From CAYNRE01 sp964399535 (GTDB lineage: Bacteria; Planctomycetota; Planctomycetia; Pirellulales; CAYNRE01), in the NCBI GenBank assembly GCA_964399535.1, contig CAYNRE010000055.1:1-64000 (forward strand): a stretch of 64,000 nt of DNA, given 5' to 3'. The notes under the pieces were generated by a model. That model was given only the letters and a program-made list of their open reading frames with translations. It did not search any database and was not told where the DNA came from. The number at the start of each line of letters is the position of its first letter. Position 1 is the first letter of the stretch. Position numbers and translations under genes: made by a program. This document shows positions 24,209 to 32,421 of the stretch, piece by piece.

Positions 24209-25681
24209 CTAGAACCGCTCGGCCACGGAATCCTCTCGATACAGCGGCAGATAGCGGTAGTACACTTCGAGGGTCATCGTGGCCAGGCAGGTGAAGTAGA
24301 GCCGGCCGCCGACCACTTCGCCGAAGTCCAACTCCTCGTTGCTGTGCGGAAAGAACCAACTTCCGGCCTCGTGGCCGTCTCGTGCCTGGCTGTCGATTAG
24401 GAAGTCGCGCATCTGGCGATTCCACGCCCGCCATTCCTCGCCTTGCCAGTGGTGCATGAGCTGGGTGGCATAGTAATTGAAGTACATGTCGTGTTCCGAG
24501 GGCCCGATTCGGGACAAGCGCGAGATGCCTTGGACCAGGCCCGGATGCGATCGCTCCCAGCCCAGGTACATGCGGCACAAGAGCCCCACCGCGGTGGTGG
24601 CGTGGCTGGCCGAAACCCCCGGTCGGCGGTATCCGTAGACCGAACCACCTTCGGTTGCCAGGGCGTCGAGAAACCGGGTGGCGCCAGCCACGGTTTCGGG
24701 CGGCACGCGCAGGTAGCCCAGGTGGGCGCTCTTGAGAGCCATGAGTTGCCATCCCACCTGCGAGGTGTCGCCGGGCTGGCCGGGTACATAGCGCCAGCCG
24801 CCCCCCACCGGGTCCTGGGCGCGCACGATAAACATCACCGCCAACTCGGCCGCCTCGCGCAACTGGTTGTCGTGGGTCATTGCGTAGGCTTCGCAGAGGG
24901 CGATCGTGGCGATGCCGTGGTCGTACAGGCCGGCGCCTTCGACCAGGCTACCCATCTTGGCCTTGCGGTCGATCTGGATTCGATTGCGCAAATAGTCGAG
25001 CCCTCGCTCGACGGTCTTCTGGTACTCTCCCTGAAACGGCGTTTGCCCGGCCCCCAAAAACGGCAGCAGCGCCAACCCCGTGGCGCCGGTCGTGCAGCGG
25101 TTCAAGGTGCCCGCATGCCGACATTGACCACCGCAGGGGCCGACCCGCAAGTCGAAATTCCAGCTACCGTCGGAGTGCTGATGGAGGGCCAACCACCGCA
25201 AAGCCGTGGCGACGGCCCGCTCGCTGGCCTCGGAGCCTCCGTTTTGGGCCACCAGGGCGGCCCGGGCGGCGGCTCCGCGACCTTCTAACTCGGCCGCTCC
25301 CGAGAGGCCGACCTCGCGAAGCAGGTCGCCGGTAATCGCCTTCTCCAGGCCCACCACGCTGGTCTCGATCACTTGGGCCGCGGCGGCCCGCGAATCGACC
25401 TCCAGGCTGTCGGGACCGACCAACTCGCTTTCGGCGGTGCTCAGTTGCTCGCTGGCGAACGAGTTCGAGTCGGTCAGCAATTGCTCGCTGTCGGTGTTAA
25501 GCTGGGGGCCAATCTCGACGGGCAGCTCCGGCGAGTCGTCGGTATCGCGCGTGACCACCAGCGAGGGAAGCCGCGCGAGCTTGGGAGCGTGCATCGAAAC
25601 CATCGCCAGTAGAAGCAGCACGAGCAAGTGCGTCAGCACGCTCGTCATCAGGCTGCTTAGGCTGCGAAGGCGCGAAGGCAT
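24209..25681 (-). CDS. membrane-anchored terpene-cyclase/prenyltransferase-like toroid protein
   Basis: A 490-residue protein with one N-terminal membrane helix (about residues 12-33), an acidic Ser/Thr-rich linker (about 45-110) and an alpha/alpha-toroid. Its repeats include DGSWNF, GATGLALLPFLGAG, HGIATIALCEAY, GGGWRYVPGQPGDTSQVGWQ and HATTAVGLLCRMYLGW. This prenyltransferase/squalene-oxidase repeat fold is common in planctomycetes, where most members lack the catalytic DxDD or QW-rich cyclase motifs. I see no DxDD here, so cyclase activity is doubtful and a scaffolding or binding role is possible. ATG 25681 places the anchor at the N-terminus. It converges on the RND pump gene. Confidence 0.82.
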   Translation of the reverse strand: MPSRLRSLSSLMTSVLTHLLVLLLLAMVSMHAPKLARLPSLVVTRDTDDSPELPVEIGPQLNTDSEQLLTDSNSFASEQLSTAESELVGPDSLEVDSRAAAAQVIETSVVGLEKAITGDLLREVGLSGAAELEGRGAAARAALVAQNGGSEASERAVATALRWLALHQHSDGSWNFDLRVGPCGGQCRHAGTLNRCTTGATGLALLPFLGAGQTPFQGEYQKTVERGLDYLRNRIQIDRKAKMGSLVEGAGLYDHGIATIALCEAYAMTHDNQLREAAELAVMFIVRAQDPVGGGWRYVPGQPGDTSQVGWQLMALKSAHLGYLRVPPETVAGATRFLDALATEGGSVYGYRRPGVSASHATTAVGLLCRMYLGWERSHPGLVQGISRLSRIGPSEHDMYFNYYATQLMHHWQGEEWRAWNRQMRDFLIDSQARDGHEAGSWFFPHSNEELDFGEVVGGRLYFTCLATMTLEVYYRYLPLYREDSVAERF

Positions 25682-26027
25682 CGAAACGCTCGCAATCGGG
25701 CTACGCTCGGCGTTGAGCTGCGGAATCCTGCCGCCCCGCGCCAGGCGGCCGATGGGCGGGCCCCCGACCGCCAGAGCACGGCCGCACACCCCTAGCATCG
25801 ACCAATTGTCCGGCGGCTGCGTGGTCTGCCTTCCCCCCGGGCGCGAATATCTGGATTATAGGGCGACGCGCTTCCCGAAACCGAGTGGGTTTGGGCGAGT
25901 TGCCCAAGGTGCGGCGGGTATTCTCAGCCGCCACCGCCGACCCCTTAGGGTCGCGGCTGGTTCGAAGGCTTTCCGAGGCGCCGCTTCCCCCCGACTCGGG
26001 GGCGCGCCGAGTGAAGCGAGGTAAACC
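25682..26027. promoter_or_regulatory. divergent region between toroid protein and RNase HII-like gene
   Basis: No supported gene. A TATAAT hexamer on the minus strand (complement of 25855-25860) lies about 175 bases upstream of the toroid gene, without a convincing -35. A GAGG sequence precedes the GTG at 26028. Confidence 0.35.
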
Positions 26028-27038
26028 GTGCCACCTGACAAGCACCCGAGCGAAGACTCCCGACCGCACGTTTGGGTGCTCGGTATCGACGAAGCGGGCT
26101 ACGGCCCGAACCTGGGACCTTTGCTGATTGCCGCAACCCTCTGGCGTTCGTCGGAAGCCGCACCGCCGGACACCTGGTACTCGCGTTTGGCCGGTTGCGT
26201 GACCGACAAGGCCCCCGAAGCCGGCGACACGCGGTTATTCTGGGCCGATTCGAAGCAGGTTTACCGGGCCGGTCAGGGGCGGGCGGCCTTGGAACGCGGG
26301 GTGCTCGCCGCAGTGCACCTGGCGGGGCTGCGCCCCAAGACCCTCTGCGATCTCTGGTGCTGCCTGACGGGAGAAGAATCGAGCGCCCCCGGCGGGCCGT
26401 CCGAACTGCTCTGGCCTGGGGACTTCGACCCCCCGTTGCCCCTGGAGGCGGGCCCCTGGTCGACGGATCGGCTGGCTCCCACGCTTGAAGCCAGCCTGAG
26501 AGATGCCGGGCTCGAACTAGTTGCATTGCGGGCACGTGCCCTGCACCCCGGACCGTTCAACACGGCCTGCCAACGGCTGGGCAGCAAGAGCGCGGTGCTT
26601 TCGCAACAAACCTTGGCCCTCGCCGGCAGTCTGCTCGCCGAGTACTGCCACGCAACGGCGCAAATCTTTTGTGATCGGCACGGGGCCCGGCAGCGGTACC
26701 AGGAATGTCTGCAAATCCAATTTCCCGACGACTGGATCGAGGTGCAACGCGAGACTTCCCGCGAAAGCCGCTACGCTTGGGGTGCGGGCCCGGGTCGGCG
26801 CGAAATTCGCTTCGTGGTCGGGGGAGAACAATTCATGCCGGTGGCGCTGGCCTCGATGCTGGCCAAATACCTGCGCGAAGTGTCGATGTTGGCGTTCAAC
26901 GAATACTGGTGCCGCCGGGTCGACGGCCTTCGCCCCACGGCCGGTTACCCGGTCGACGCACGAAGATTTCGCCGAGAGATTGCCGCGGCCCAAACCGCTT
27001 GCCAGATTCCCGACGAGGCCCTCTGGCGCGAGCGGTAA
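26028..27038 (+). CDS. divergent RNase HII-like protein
   Basis: A 336-residue RNase H-fold protein. The opening GIDEAGYGPNLGPL (residues 19-32) matches the RNase HII motif (DEAGRGPLAGP) with Asp21 and Glu22. ADSK (72-75), CDRHGAR with Asp215, and GGEQFMPVALASMLAK with Glu266 correspond to the other active-site segments, so four carboxylates appear retained. It is 100-130 residues longer than normal RNase HII, with an insertion between residues 80 and 200, and the RG after DEAG is YG. It may cleave RNA-DNA hybrids or act on another nucleic acid. GTG 26028 has GAGG upstream. The SixA-like gene follows after 48 bases. Confidence 0.75.
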   Translation: MPPDKHPSEDSRPHVWVLGIDEAGYGPNLGPLLIAATLWRSSEAAPPDTWYSRLAGCVTDKAPEAGDTRLFWADSKQVYRAGQGRAALERGVLAAVHLAGLRPKTLCDLWCCLTGEESSAPGGPSELLWPGDFDPPLPLEAGPWSTDRLAPTLEASLRDAGLELVALRARALHPGPFNTACQRLGSKSAVLSQQTLALAGSLLAEYCHATAQIFCDRHGARQRYQECLQIQFPDDWIEVQRETSRESRYAWGAGPGRREIRFVVGGEQFMPVALASMLAKYLREVSMLAFNEYWCRRVDGLRPTAGYPVDARRFRREIAAAQTACQIPDEALWRER

Positions 27039-27086
27039 CGACCGGCGGCGCGAACGGCCCCGCGCCGGAACTCAAGAGACGATCCA

Positions 27087-27572
27087 ATGCTGATTTACAT
27101 CGTGCGACATGCCTGGGCGGCCGACCGTGATTCCGAACGATTCCCCGACGATGACCTACGGCCGCTCACGCCCGAGGGGCAGCGCCGATTTCGCCGCGTG
27201 GTCGGCAAATTGGTGCGACGCGGTTTTCGACCGCAACGAGTTTGGACCAGCCCGCTCGTGCGAGCCGTCGAAACCGCCGAGGTACTCACCCGGCAATTGC
27301 GACTGCCGGCGCCCCAAGTTCACCTTGAACTGGCCCCGGGCGGCGAGTGGCGGGCGCTGCTGGAGGAAATGGGCCAGGTGGAAGTGGAGAGCCTGGCTTG
27401 GGTCGGTCACGCGCCCGACGTGAGCCAGTACGTCGCGGGCATGGTTTCCAGCGCCAGCGTGGGAATTCGATTTGGCAAAGGGGCCGTGGCCGCGGTCCAG
27501 TTCGATGCCGCGCCACGTGCTGGCCAAGGCAGTCTCCAGTGGCTGGCCTCGGCCCGGCTGCTAGGCTGCTGA
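27087..27572 (+). CDS. SixA-like phosphohistidine phosphatase (histidine phosphatase superfamily)
   Basis: A 161-residue branch-1 histidine phosphatase. The nucleophilic histidine is in IVRHAWA (residues 5-11), the second arginine-containing motif is WTSPLVRAVETAE, and the later histidine is in LAWVGHAPDV. Length and the LTPEGQRRFRR helix fit SixA, which removes phosphate from phosphohistidine in phosphorelay or PTS proteins. It lies 48 bases after the RNase HII-like gene on the same strand, a possible two-gene unit. No phosphotransfer protein is nearby, so the substrate is unknown. Confidence 0.83.
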   Translation: MLIYIVRHAWAADRDSERFPDDDLRPLTPEGQRRFRRVVGKLVRRGFRPQRVWTSPLVRAVETAEVLTRQLRLPAPQVHLELAPGGEWRALLEEMGQVEVESLAWVGHAPDVSQYVAGMVSSASVGIRFGKGAVAAVQFDAAPRAGQGSLQWLASARLLGC

Positions 27573-27625
27573 ACTGCCCGCTCGCGGAAGTGCCGTTTGA
27601 CCCCGGCACGGGGGGTGCGGCTTGC

Positions 27626-27653
27626 TTGAATCGCCCCTGCCCCCTGATATACT
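27626..27653 (+). promoter_or_regulatory. extended -10 sigma-70-like promoter upstream of aquaporin
   Basis: TTGAAT at 27626-27631, a 16-base spacer, then TGA and TATACT at 27648-27653. The TGn before the -10 box is an extended -10 feature. It lies about 150 bases upstream of the aquaporin ATG. Confidence 0.45.
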
Positions 27654-27801
27654 TCCCCCCAAACTATCGTTCGCCTGAACCCAAGCCAGCGTTGTCGGTG
27701 CGCGCTACCGTTGCTGGAGTGTGCGGAGTCGCACGGCGGAGCATGAATTCGGACGAAATAGCCACCCACTCGAAATCGAGCGAGTTCCAGAAAGGACACG
27801 G

Positions 27802-28479
27802 ATGAACGGCAATTTGAAGGGGGCCTTGGCCGAGCTGATCGGAACGTTCACGCTGGTGCTGATCGGAGCGGGTACCGGGGCGCTGGCGGCCAAACACGGA
27901 GGAGTGGTGGCCGTCGCCTTGGCCCACGGTATTTGCCTATCGCTGATCGTCTACGCCTGGGGCTCCGCTTCCGGGGCCCACGTGAATCCCGCCGTTACGT
28001 TTGGCCTGCTGTTGACCGGCAAAGTCGACGTGGTCAAAGCCGTCTTGTGGTGGGTGGCGCAGTTCATCGGGGCGGCTCTGGCCGGTTTCCTGCTCAAATG
28101 GCTTCTCGAAGGCTTGGTCGCCCCGGGGGGCGAAGTTTTGGGTTTGGGTGAAACCATTGGCGACCTGACGAAGTCCAGTCCTTTGAAGACGATCGTGGTC
28201 GAGGGGATTCTGACCGCCTTCCTGCTGTTTTCCATCTTTGGTTCGGCGGTGGCTGGTCGAAACGGCAGCGCCGTCGGTCTGGCGATTGGACTGACCTTGA
28301 CCATGGATATCTTGATGGGAGCCACCCTTACGGGGGCCAGCATGAACCCCGCCCGTACCTTTGGTCCTGCGCTTGCGGCGGGCGACATGAGCTACCTGTG
28401 GATGTACTTCGTTGGCCCAGTTGCGGGGGCCGGGGTCGCCGCGGTGCTCTATAATGCCCTGTTCCTGCACAACGATTAG
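27802..28479 (+). CDS. aquaporin / MIP-family channel
   Basis: A 225-residue six-helix channel. Both NPA half-helices are intact: HVNPAV with Asn62 and SMNPART with Asn182, followed by the selectivity-filter Arg185. The ATG at 27802 has AAAGGA six bases upstream. The loop between helices 3 and 4 is longer than in AqpZ. The selectivity filter (Arg plus small residues around it) does not by itself separate water from glycerol or CO2 transport. No glycerol kinase gene is adjacent, so water or small-solute permeation is the safer reading. The gene appears monocistronic, with its own promoter match. Confidence 0.92.
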   Translation: MNGNLKGALAELIGTFTLVLIGAGTGALAAKHGGVVAVALAHGICLSLIVYAWGSASGAHVNPAVTFGLLLTGKVDVVKAVLWWVAQFIGAALAGFLLKWLLEGLVAPGGEVLGLGETIGDLTKSSPLKTIVVEGILTAFLLFSIFGSAVAGRNGSAVGLAIGLTLTMDILMGATLTGASMNPARTFGPALAAGDMSYLWMYFVGPVAGAGVAAVLYNALFLHND

Positions 28480-28613
28480 TTCACTCCTGTGAGTCGTTCG
28501 CTCTCGATCTTTCCCACCCGGCGCGGAAGCCAGCTCGGCGCGAGGGTCATGGCGTGCCCTCCCATTTCGCCGGCTCATGCGTCGCGCATTCGCACGCCTA
28601 GGAATCATTGCCC

Positions 28614-30044
28614 ATGAGCATCGAGCGTACTGCCAAGCCGGCCTGCTGGGCCGTTTGCCTGGGGTTGGCCTTCGGGCTGACTGGCTGCACACCGCCGGCC
28701 GGCGAGTCGACTGAAATCAGCCAGGTCGCGACGACCCAATTGAGCGAAGCGCCCGCCAGTACCGACTCGGCAGCCGGCGCCAGCGAGGAAGCCAAGGGCG
28801 ACGACTCGGCTCCGCCGGCCCCCACGCAAATTGCCGCGCAAACCGGCAAAGCGGGGGATGGGCCCCAGAGCACCGGTCGCGGCGCGCCGCCTGCCGACGT
28901 GGCCCTGGTCGAGCTGCCCGACGACGAACTGCTGGCGGGTATTGCCGGCGAGGGGCCGTTGACCGTGGCCGAGATCAAAGACTGGCTCGCCAATCCCGAC
29001 AATCACGTCGAGCTCCAGGTTGAGTTGCCGCTGGGCCTTATCGAAGGGGCCGGCACCATCAAGGGGCTCGATTCCAACCCGCTCACGCGGGCCAAGATCG
29101 AACTGGGGCGCCAGCTTTACTTCGATACCCGCCTTTCGGCCGACAACACCGTGAGTTGCGCCAGTTGCCATCATCCCGAAGACGGCTATGCCCGACACAC
29201 TCGCTTCGGTGTAGGCATCCGCGGCCAGGAGGGAGATCGCAATTCGCCCGTCAGCTACAACCGCATTCTGAGTGACAAGCAGTTTTGGGATGGCCGCGCC
29301 GGCTCGCTCGAGGAGCAAGCCGTGGGGCCGATTCAGAACCCAATCGAAATGGGCAACACCCACGAAGCCTGCGTGAAGACCCTGGCCGGCATCGAGGGAT
29401 ACCGGCTGCAATTCGAAAAGATCTTCGGCCAACTAACCATCGAGGCCGTGGGGCAGGCACTGGCTAGTTTCGAGCGGGTAATCGTTACCGGCCCCAGCCC
29501 GTTCGATTACCAGCGGCAAGTCGATTCCTTTGCCGGAGTTGACTTGGAGGACCTCGAGGATTCCGACCCGGAAGCCTACGACGTTTACAAGCAGTTCGTG
29601 GCCGACGCCGAGGCCAACCCGATGTCGGAAAGCGCCAAGCGCGGGATGAAGATTTATTTCTCCGAGAAAGGCAACTGCAGCGTGTGCCACGTCGGCGCCA
29701 ACCTGACCGACGAACTGTATTACAACCTGGGCGTGGGCATGGATGCCGAGAACCCGGACCCGGGCCGAATGAAGGTGACGGGCGACGAGAAGGACTACGG
29801 TGCCTTCAAGACCCCCACGATCCGCAACGTGGCCCTCTCGGCTCCCTACATGCACGACGGCAGTCAGAAAACGCTGGAAGAAGTGGTCGAGTGGTACGCC
29901 AAGGGGGGCCACCCGAACAAGAACCTTCACCAGCGCGTCAAAAAGCTCGATCTGACCGCCCAGGATAAGCAAGACCTGGTTGCCTTCATGCAGGCCTGCA
30001 CGGGAGCGTTTCCGAAAGTGGAAATGGCCCGGCTGCCTGAATAG
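28614..30044 (+). CDS. di-haem cytochrome c peroxidase (CcpA/MauG family) lipoprotein
   Basis: A 476-residue exported protein. The signal peptide ends in the lipobox LTGC with Cys25, so the mature protein is lipid-anchored. An acidic Ala/Ser-rich linker follows (about 26-110). Two c-type haem motifs are present, CASCH (182-186) and CSVCH (355-359), plus the distal-region APYMHDGSQKTLEEVVEWY motif typical of bacterial di-haem peroxidases. It reduces H2O2 outside the cytoplasm using cytochrome c or related donors. The N-terminal extension is longer than in canonical enzymes (about 320-350 residues). ATG 28614 is preferred to a TTG at 28608. Repeat copy B and a T-tract terminator follow. Confidence 0.93.
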   Translation: MSIERTAKPACWAVCLGLAFGLTGCTPPAGESTEISQVATTQLSEAPASTDSAAGASEEAKGDDSAPPAPTQIAAQTGKAGDGPQSTGRGAPPADVALVELPDDELLAGIAGEGPLTVAEIKDWLANPDNHVELQVELPLGLIEGAGTIKGLDSNPLTRAKIELGRQLYFDTRLSADNTVSCASCHHPEDGYARHTRFGVGIRGQEGDRNSPVSYNRILSDKQFWDGRAGSLEEQAVGPIQNPIEMGNTHEACVKTLAGIEGYRLQFEKIFGQLTIEAVGQALASFERVIVTGPSPFDYQRQVDSFAGVDLEDLEDSDPEAYDVYKQFVADAEANPMSESAKRGMKIYFSEKGNCSVCHVGANLTDELYYNLGVGMDAENPDPGRMKVTGDEKDYGAFKTPTIRNVALSAPYMHDGSQKTLEEVVEWYAKGGHPNKNLHQRVKKLDLTAQDKQDLVAFMQACTGAFPKVEMARLPE

Positions 30045-30101
30045 CAACCCCCGCCGAGCGATTCCGATTCCGCCACCGCCCGCCGGGCGCTGGCTTAGCA
30101 G

Positions 30102-30251
30102 CCTGTTGAGGGTTTCAACGGGCTGCGTGATCGCAGGAAGGCGATCTCAAAATGGCGACGTAAGTCGTTATTTTGCGAGCCGTGCGGAGCTTGGCGCCGA
30201 ACGGGGCGAGGTTGAAATAGGCCGCGACGGCCTATTTCAACAGACGGTTAG
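30102..30251 (+). repeat. interspersed intergenic repeat, copy B
   Basis: About 150 bp beginning CCTGTTGAGGGTTTCAACGG and ending in a 14-bp perfect hairpin (GTTGAAATAGGCCG, loop CGA, CGGCCTATTTCAAC) followed by AGACGGTTAG. The interior AAGTCGTTATTTTGCGAG and GTGCGGAGCTTGGC match copy C almost base for base in inverted orientation. It lies between the peroxidase stop and its terminator. Confidence 0.8.
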
Positions 30252-30270
30252 TCGCTCCCGGCAAACCAGC

Positions 30271-30312
30271 AGCGCCCCCGAGGGTCCCCTGGGCCCCGGG
30301 GGCGCTTTTTTC
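30271..30312 (+). terminator. intrinsic terminator after the di-haem peroxidase
   Basis: AGCGCCCCCG (30271-30280) pairs with CGGGGGCGCT (30297-30306) around an inner GG/CC stem, followed by a run of T residues to 30312. It is oriented to end plus-strand transcription from the peroxidase gene and to insulate it from the convergent small ORF. Confidence 0.78.
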
Positions 30313-30329
30313 CGCGTGGCCCGCGCCGG

Positions 30330-30596
30330 CTACAGCCCGCGAAACCGTTTGTGCTCTTCCAGCACGCGGCGGTACTCTTCGATCTCGACCTCGCGCTCCG
30401 AGCAGATCAGAAACAGCGTGCCTTCGTTGGTGAAGTTCTCGTCCCACTCCAGCACCCGGTCGTCGGTCCACGAGGCATGATACTCGCGGAGCCGCTCGTC
30501 GCTCATCCGGCTGAAGTAGCTGCGCAGGTTGATGTCCGTTTCGTCCATCAACATGCCTTCGGGCAAGCGCTCGTAATTGACGTTGCTATCGGTCAT
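30330..30596 (-). CDS. small acidic conserved-looking hypothetical protein
   Basis: An 88-residue acidic protein (ATG 30596 with GGGAGAG nine bases upstream). It is rich in Asp, Glu and Arg, with a likely helical C-terminal half containing LREYHASWTDDRVLEW and EIEEYRRVLEEHKR. There is no signal peptide, membrane helix or cysteine motif, and I recognise no family. Good codon phase, the ribosome-binding site and position facing a terminator support a real gene. An in-frame TTG at 30635 would add a tail made of an 18-bp direct repeat (30601-30636) but has no ribosome-binding site. Confidence 0.6.
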   Translation of the reverse strand: MTDSNVNYERLPEGMLMDETDINLRSYFSRMSDERLREYHASWTDDRVLEWDENFTNEGTLFLICSEREVEIEEYRRVLEEHKRFRGL

Positions 30597-30600
30597 GGCT

Positions 30601-30636
30601 TTGGTCTCTCCCGGCGAATTGGTCTCTTCCGGCAAA
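30601..30636. repeat. 18-bp tandem direct repeat upstream of small ORF
   Basis: Two adjacent 18-base units, TTGGTCTCTCCCGGCGAA and TTGGTCTCTTCCGGCAAA, differ at three positions, with a partial third unit beside them. They lie immediately upstream of the 88-residue protein's ATG and contain its Shine-Dalgarno sequence. Confidence 0.7.
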
Positions 30637-31060
30637 CCGGTCGCGGTCGTTGCAATGCGTTACGCTCGGCGGATGGGTGCTCCCGGGGCATCGCCCGTTT
30701 CGGCCGAAGCCCCCAGCTCGCCGCGCTGGTGGCGGGTAGCCCTCGCGCAGGCTGCCCAACCAGCGACCAGCCCGCCCGATCGAGCCCGGCTGCTCGCGCC
30801 ATCCCGCCCCTGGGATTCTAGTTTGCCGCCGTGGGGGAACCAAGTATCTGGCGGGGCAGGAAACGCACGAGGGTCCTTCCGGCACCCTCCTCGCCGTCGC
30901 TGGCTGGGCGGGCGGCTCGCGGGGGCCGCGGTGCGCGGCAAGCCCCCCGCCGCCGTGGTATAACCAGCCCAGCAGATGCCCTTGAGCGGGCCTTGGTACC
31001 CGCACCCGCCGCCCAGCGGTGGCCGCTGGCGGGGTCGAGTTTTTTCTGGGAGCCGTACTC
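30637..31060. other. 424-bp divergent intergenic region
   Basis: No supported coding frame. GC-rich with no clear promoter boxes, except a GGGAG Shine-Dalgarno sequence near 31050 before the DUF962 gene. The only repeat noted is the 18-bp direct repeat at its left edge. Confidence 0.4.
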
Positions 31061-31399
31061 ATGTCGGCCGATCGTATTCAGACGTATAGCGAGTTTTGGC
31101 CCTATTACGTCCGCGAACACGCCCATCCGGTCAACCGGGCCATGCATTTCGTGGGAACGACGCTTGCCTTGGGGCTCCTGGCCTACGCGGTCGCGAGCGC
31201 CCGGTGGTGGCTCATTCCAGTCTGCTTGGTGCTGGGCTATGGTCCGGCCTGGATCGGCCACTTTACGATCGAGAAGAATCGCCCGGCCACGTTCAAATAC
31301 CCTCTCTGGTCGTTGATCAGCGACTTTCGAATGTGGGGAATGATCGTTACCGGCCGGATGGGCGCCGAGGTCGAGCGGGCCATGGCTCGCGTCAAGTAG
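31061..31399 (+). CDS. DUF962/Mpo1-like membrane protein
   Basis: A 112-residue protein with two hydrophobic helices (about residues 28-60). The DUF962 signature is clear: HPVNRAMHFVGT near the N-terminus and HFTIEKNRPATFKYPLWS with a following SDFRMW. The eukaryotic relative Mpo1 is an Fe2+-dependent 2-hydroxy fatty-acid dioxygenase of the alpha-oxidation pathway. The conserved His/Asn/Glu residues are kept, so lipid oxidation is a possible but unproven role. The ATG at 31061 has GGGAG ten bases upstream; the in-frame start at 31019 is not needed. Confidence 0.85.
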   Translation: MSADRIQTYSEFWPYYVREHAHPVNRAMHFVGTTLALGLLAYAVASARWWLIPVCLVLGYGPAWIGHFTIEKNRPATFKYPLWSLISDFRMWGMIVTGRMGAEVERAMARVK

Positions 31400-31553
31400 C
31401 TGGCCAACCAGGCTCTGGGGCCGGGCAACCTGGCCGATCGGCAAACCAGAAAACTTGCGGCCCTCGGCGTGGTAACTGCGCTCGCCGCGCTGGCCGAGGT
31501 GTCTCCAGGGGTGGTGTGAGCGCGGAAACCGTCATTCAGCGGAAATTAGTGCC

Positions 31554-32378
31554 GTGCAACTAGGGCTCATTAATTCGGCCTGGGTCCAGGCAGGCCAACC
31601 GACCAGTTTCGGCCTGGAGCAGACCAAGCGGATCGGCTTCGACACGGTCGATTTGTTTCTCGACCCGCTCGATCTCGATCCCCGCGAGCGCCGCTTGATT
31701 CGCGCCACCTGCGAGCGGCTCGAGCTGCCCGTGGTGTCGCTCTGTTGCGTGGCGGTGGGGTTGGCCGACTTCAACCGCACGGTCCGCGAATTCCACGCCC
31801 GCAGGGTCCGAGCCTATTTCGATCTGGCCTACGATTTCCAGGCTCGGAACGTGTTGCTCGTGGTGGGCGAGTACCTTTGGAATCGCGAGGTGATTCCCCC
31901 CGCCGAGCAGTGGCAAACCGCGGCCGCCGAACTGCAGTTTCTGGGCGAATATGCCGCCGGCCTGGGGCTGGAGATTGCCCTGGAACTCGAGCCGTTTCCG
32001 CTCTCGCTGCTGAACGACGTCGATTCCATGGTGGCCATGCTCGACGCCGTGGGGCTGCCCAACGTGAAAGCCAATATCGATATCTCGCACCTGGCACTGG
32101 CCCACGTGGCCCCCGAGCAGCTTCGCCGTTTGGCTGGTCGGGCCGCCCACGTTCACATCTCGGATTGCGATGGCCGGGTACACGGCGACCTGCCGCCGGG
32201 CCGCGGGGTCGTGGCGTTCGAGCCCTATCTGCGCGAGCTGCCCGCCCTGGGCATCAGCGGGGCCATGTCGATCGAGCTGGAGTATTCGCCCGAGCCCGAG
32301 CGGATCGTTTCCTGGGTGGAAGAAGCCTACACGGCTACGCGGCGCCTGATGCGCGAGACCGGGTTGGATCGCGCCTGA
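31554..32378 (+). CDS. TIM-barrel sugar phosphate isomerase/epimerase
   Basis: A 274-residue xylose-isomerase-like TIM barrel with the metal-site residues in expected strands: Glu in ALELEPF, Asp and His in ANIDISHLAL, His in HVHISDCDGR, and Glu in SIELEYS. The HISDCDGRVHGDLPPGRG loop is typical of the ketose 3-epimerase and hydroxypyruvate isomerase branch, so it is likely active with Mn2+ or similar on a small sugar or ketoacid. The GTG at 31554 is the only start giving the first strand MQLGLINS. It is convergent with the molybdopterin oxidoreductase gene. Confidence 0.85.
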   Translation: MQLGLINSAWVQAGQPTSFGLEQTKRIGFDTVDLFLDPLDLDPRERRLIRATCERLELPVVSLCCVAVGLADFNRTVREFHARRVRAYFDLAYDFQARNVLLVVGEYLWNREVIPPAEQWQTAAAELQFLGEYAAGLGLEIALELEPFPLSLLNDVDSMVAMLDAVGLPNVKANIDISHLALAHVAPEQLRRLAGRAAHVHISDCDGRVHGDLPPGRGVVAFEPYLRELPALGISGAMSIELEYSPEPERIVSWVEEAYTATRRLMRETGLDRA

Positions 32379-32421
32379 TTCGCCGGGCGGCGCGTGTCGC
32401 CTGCCCGTCCGCAGCGGCGCC

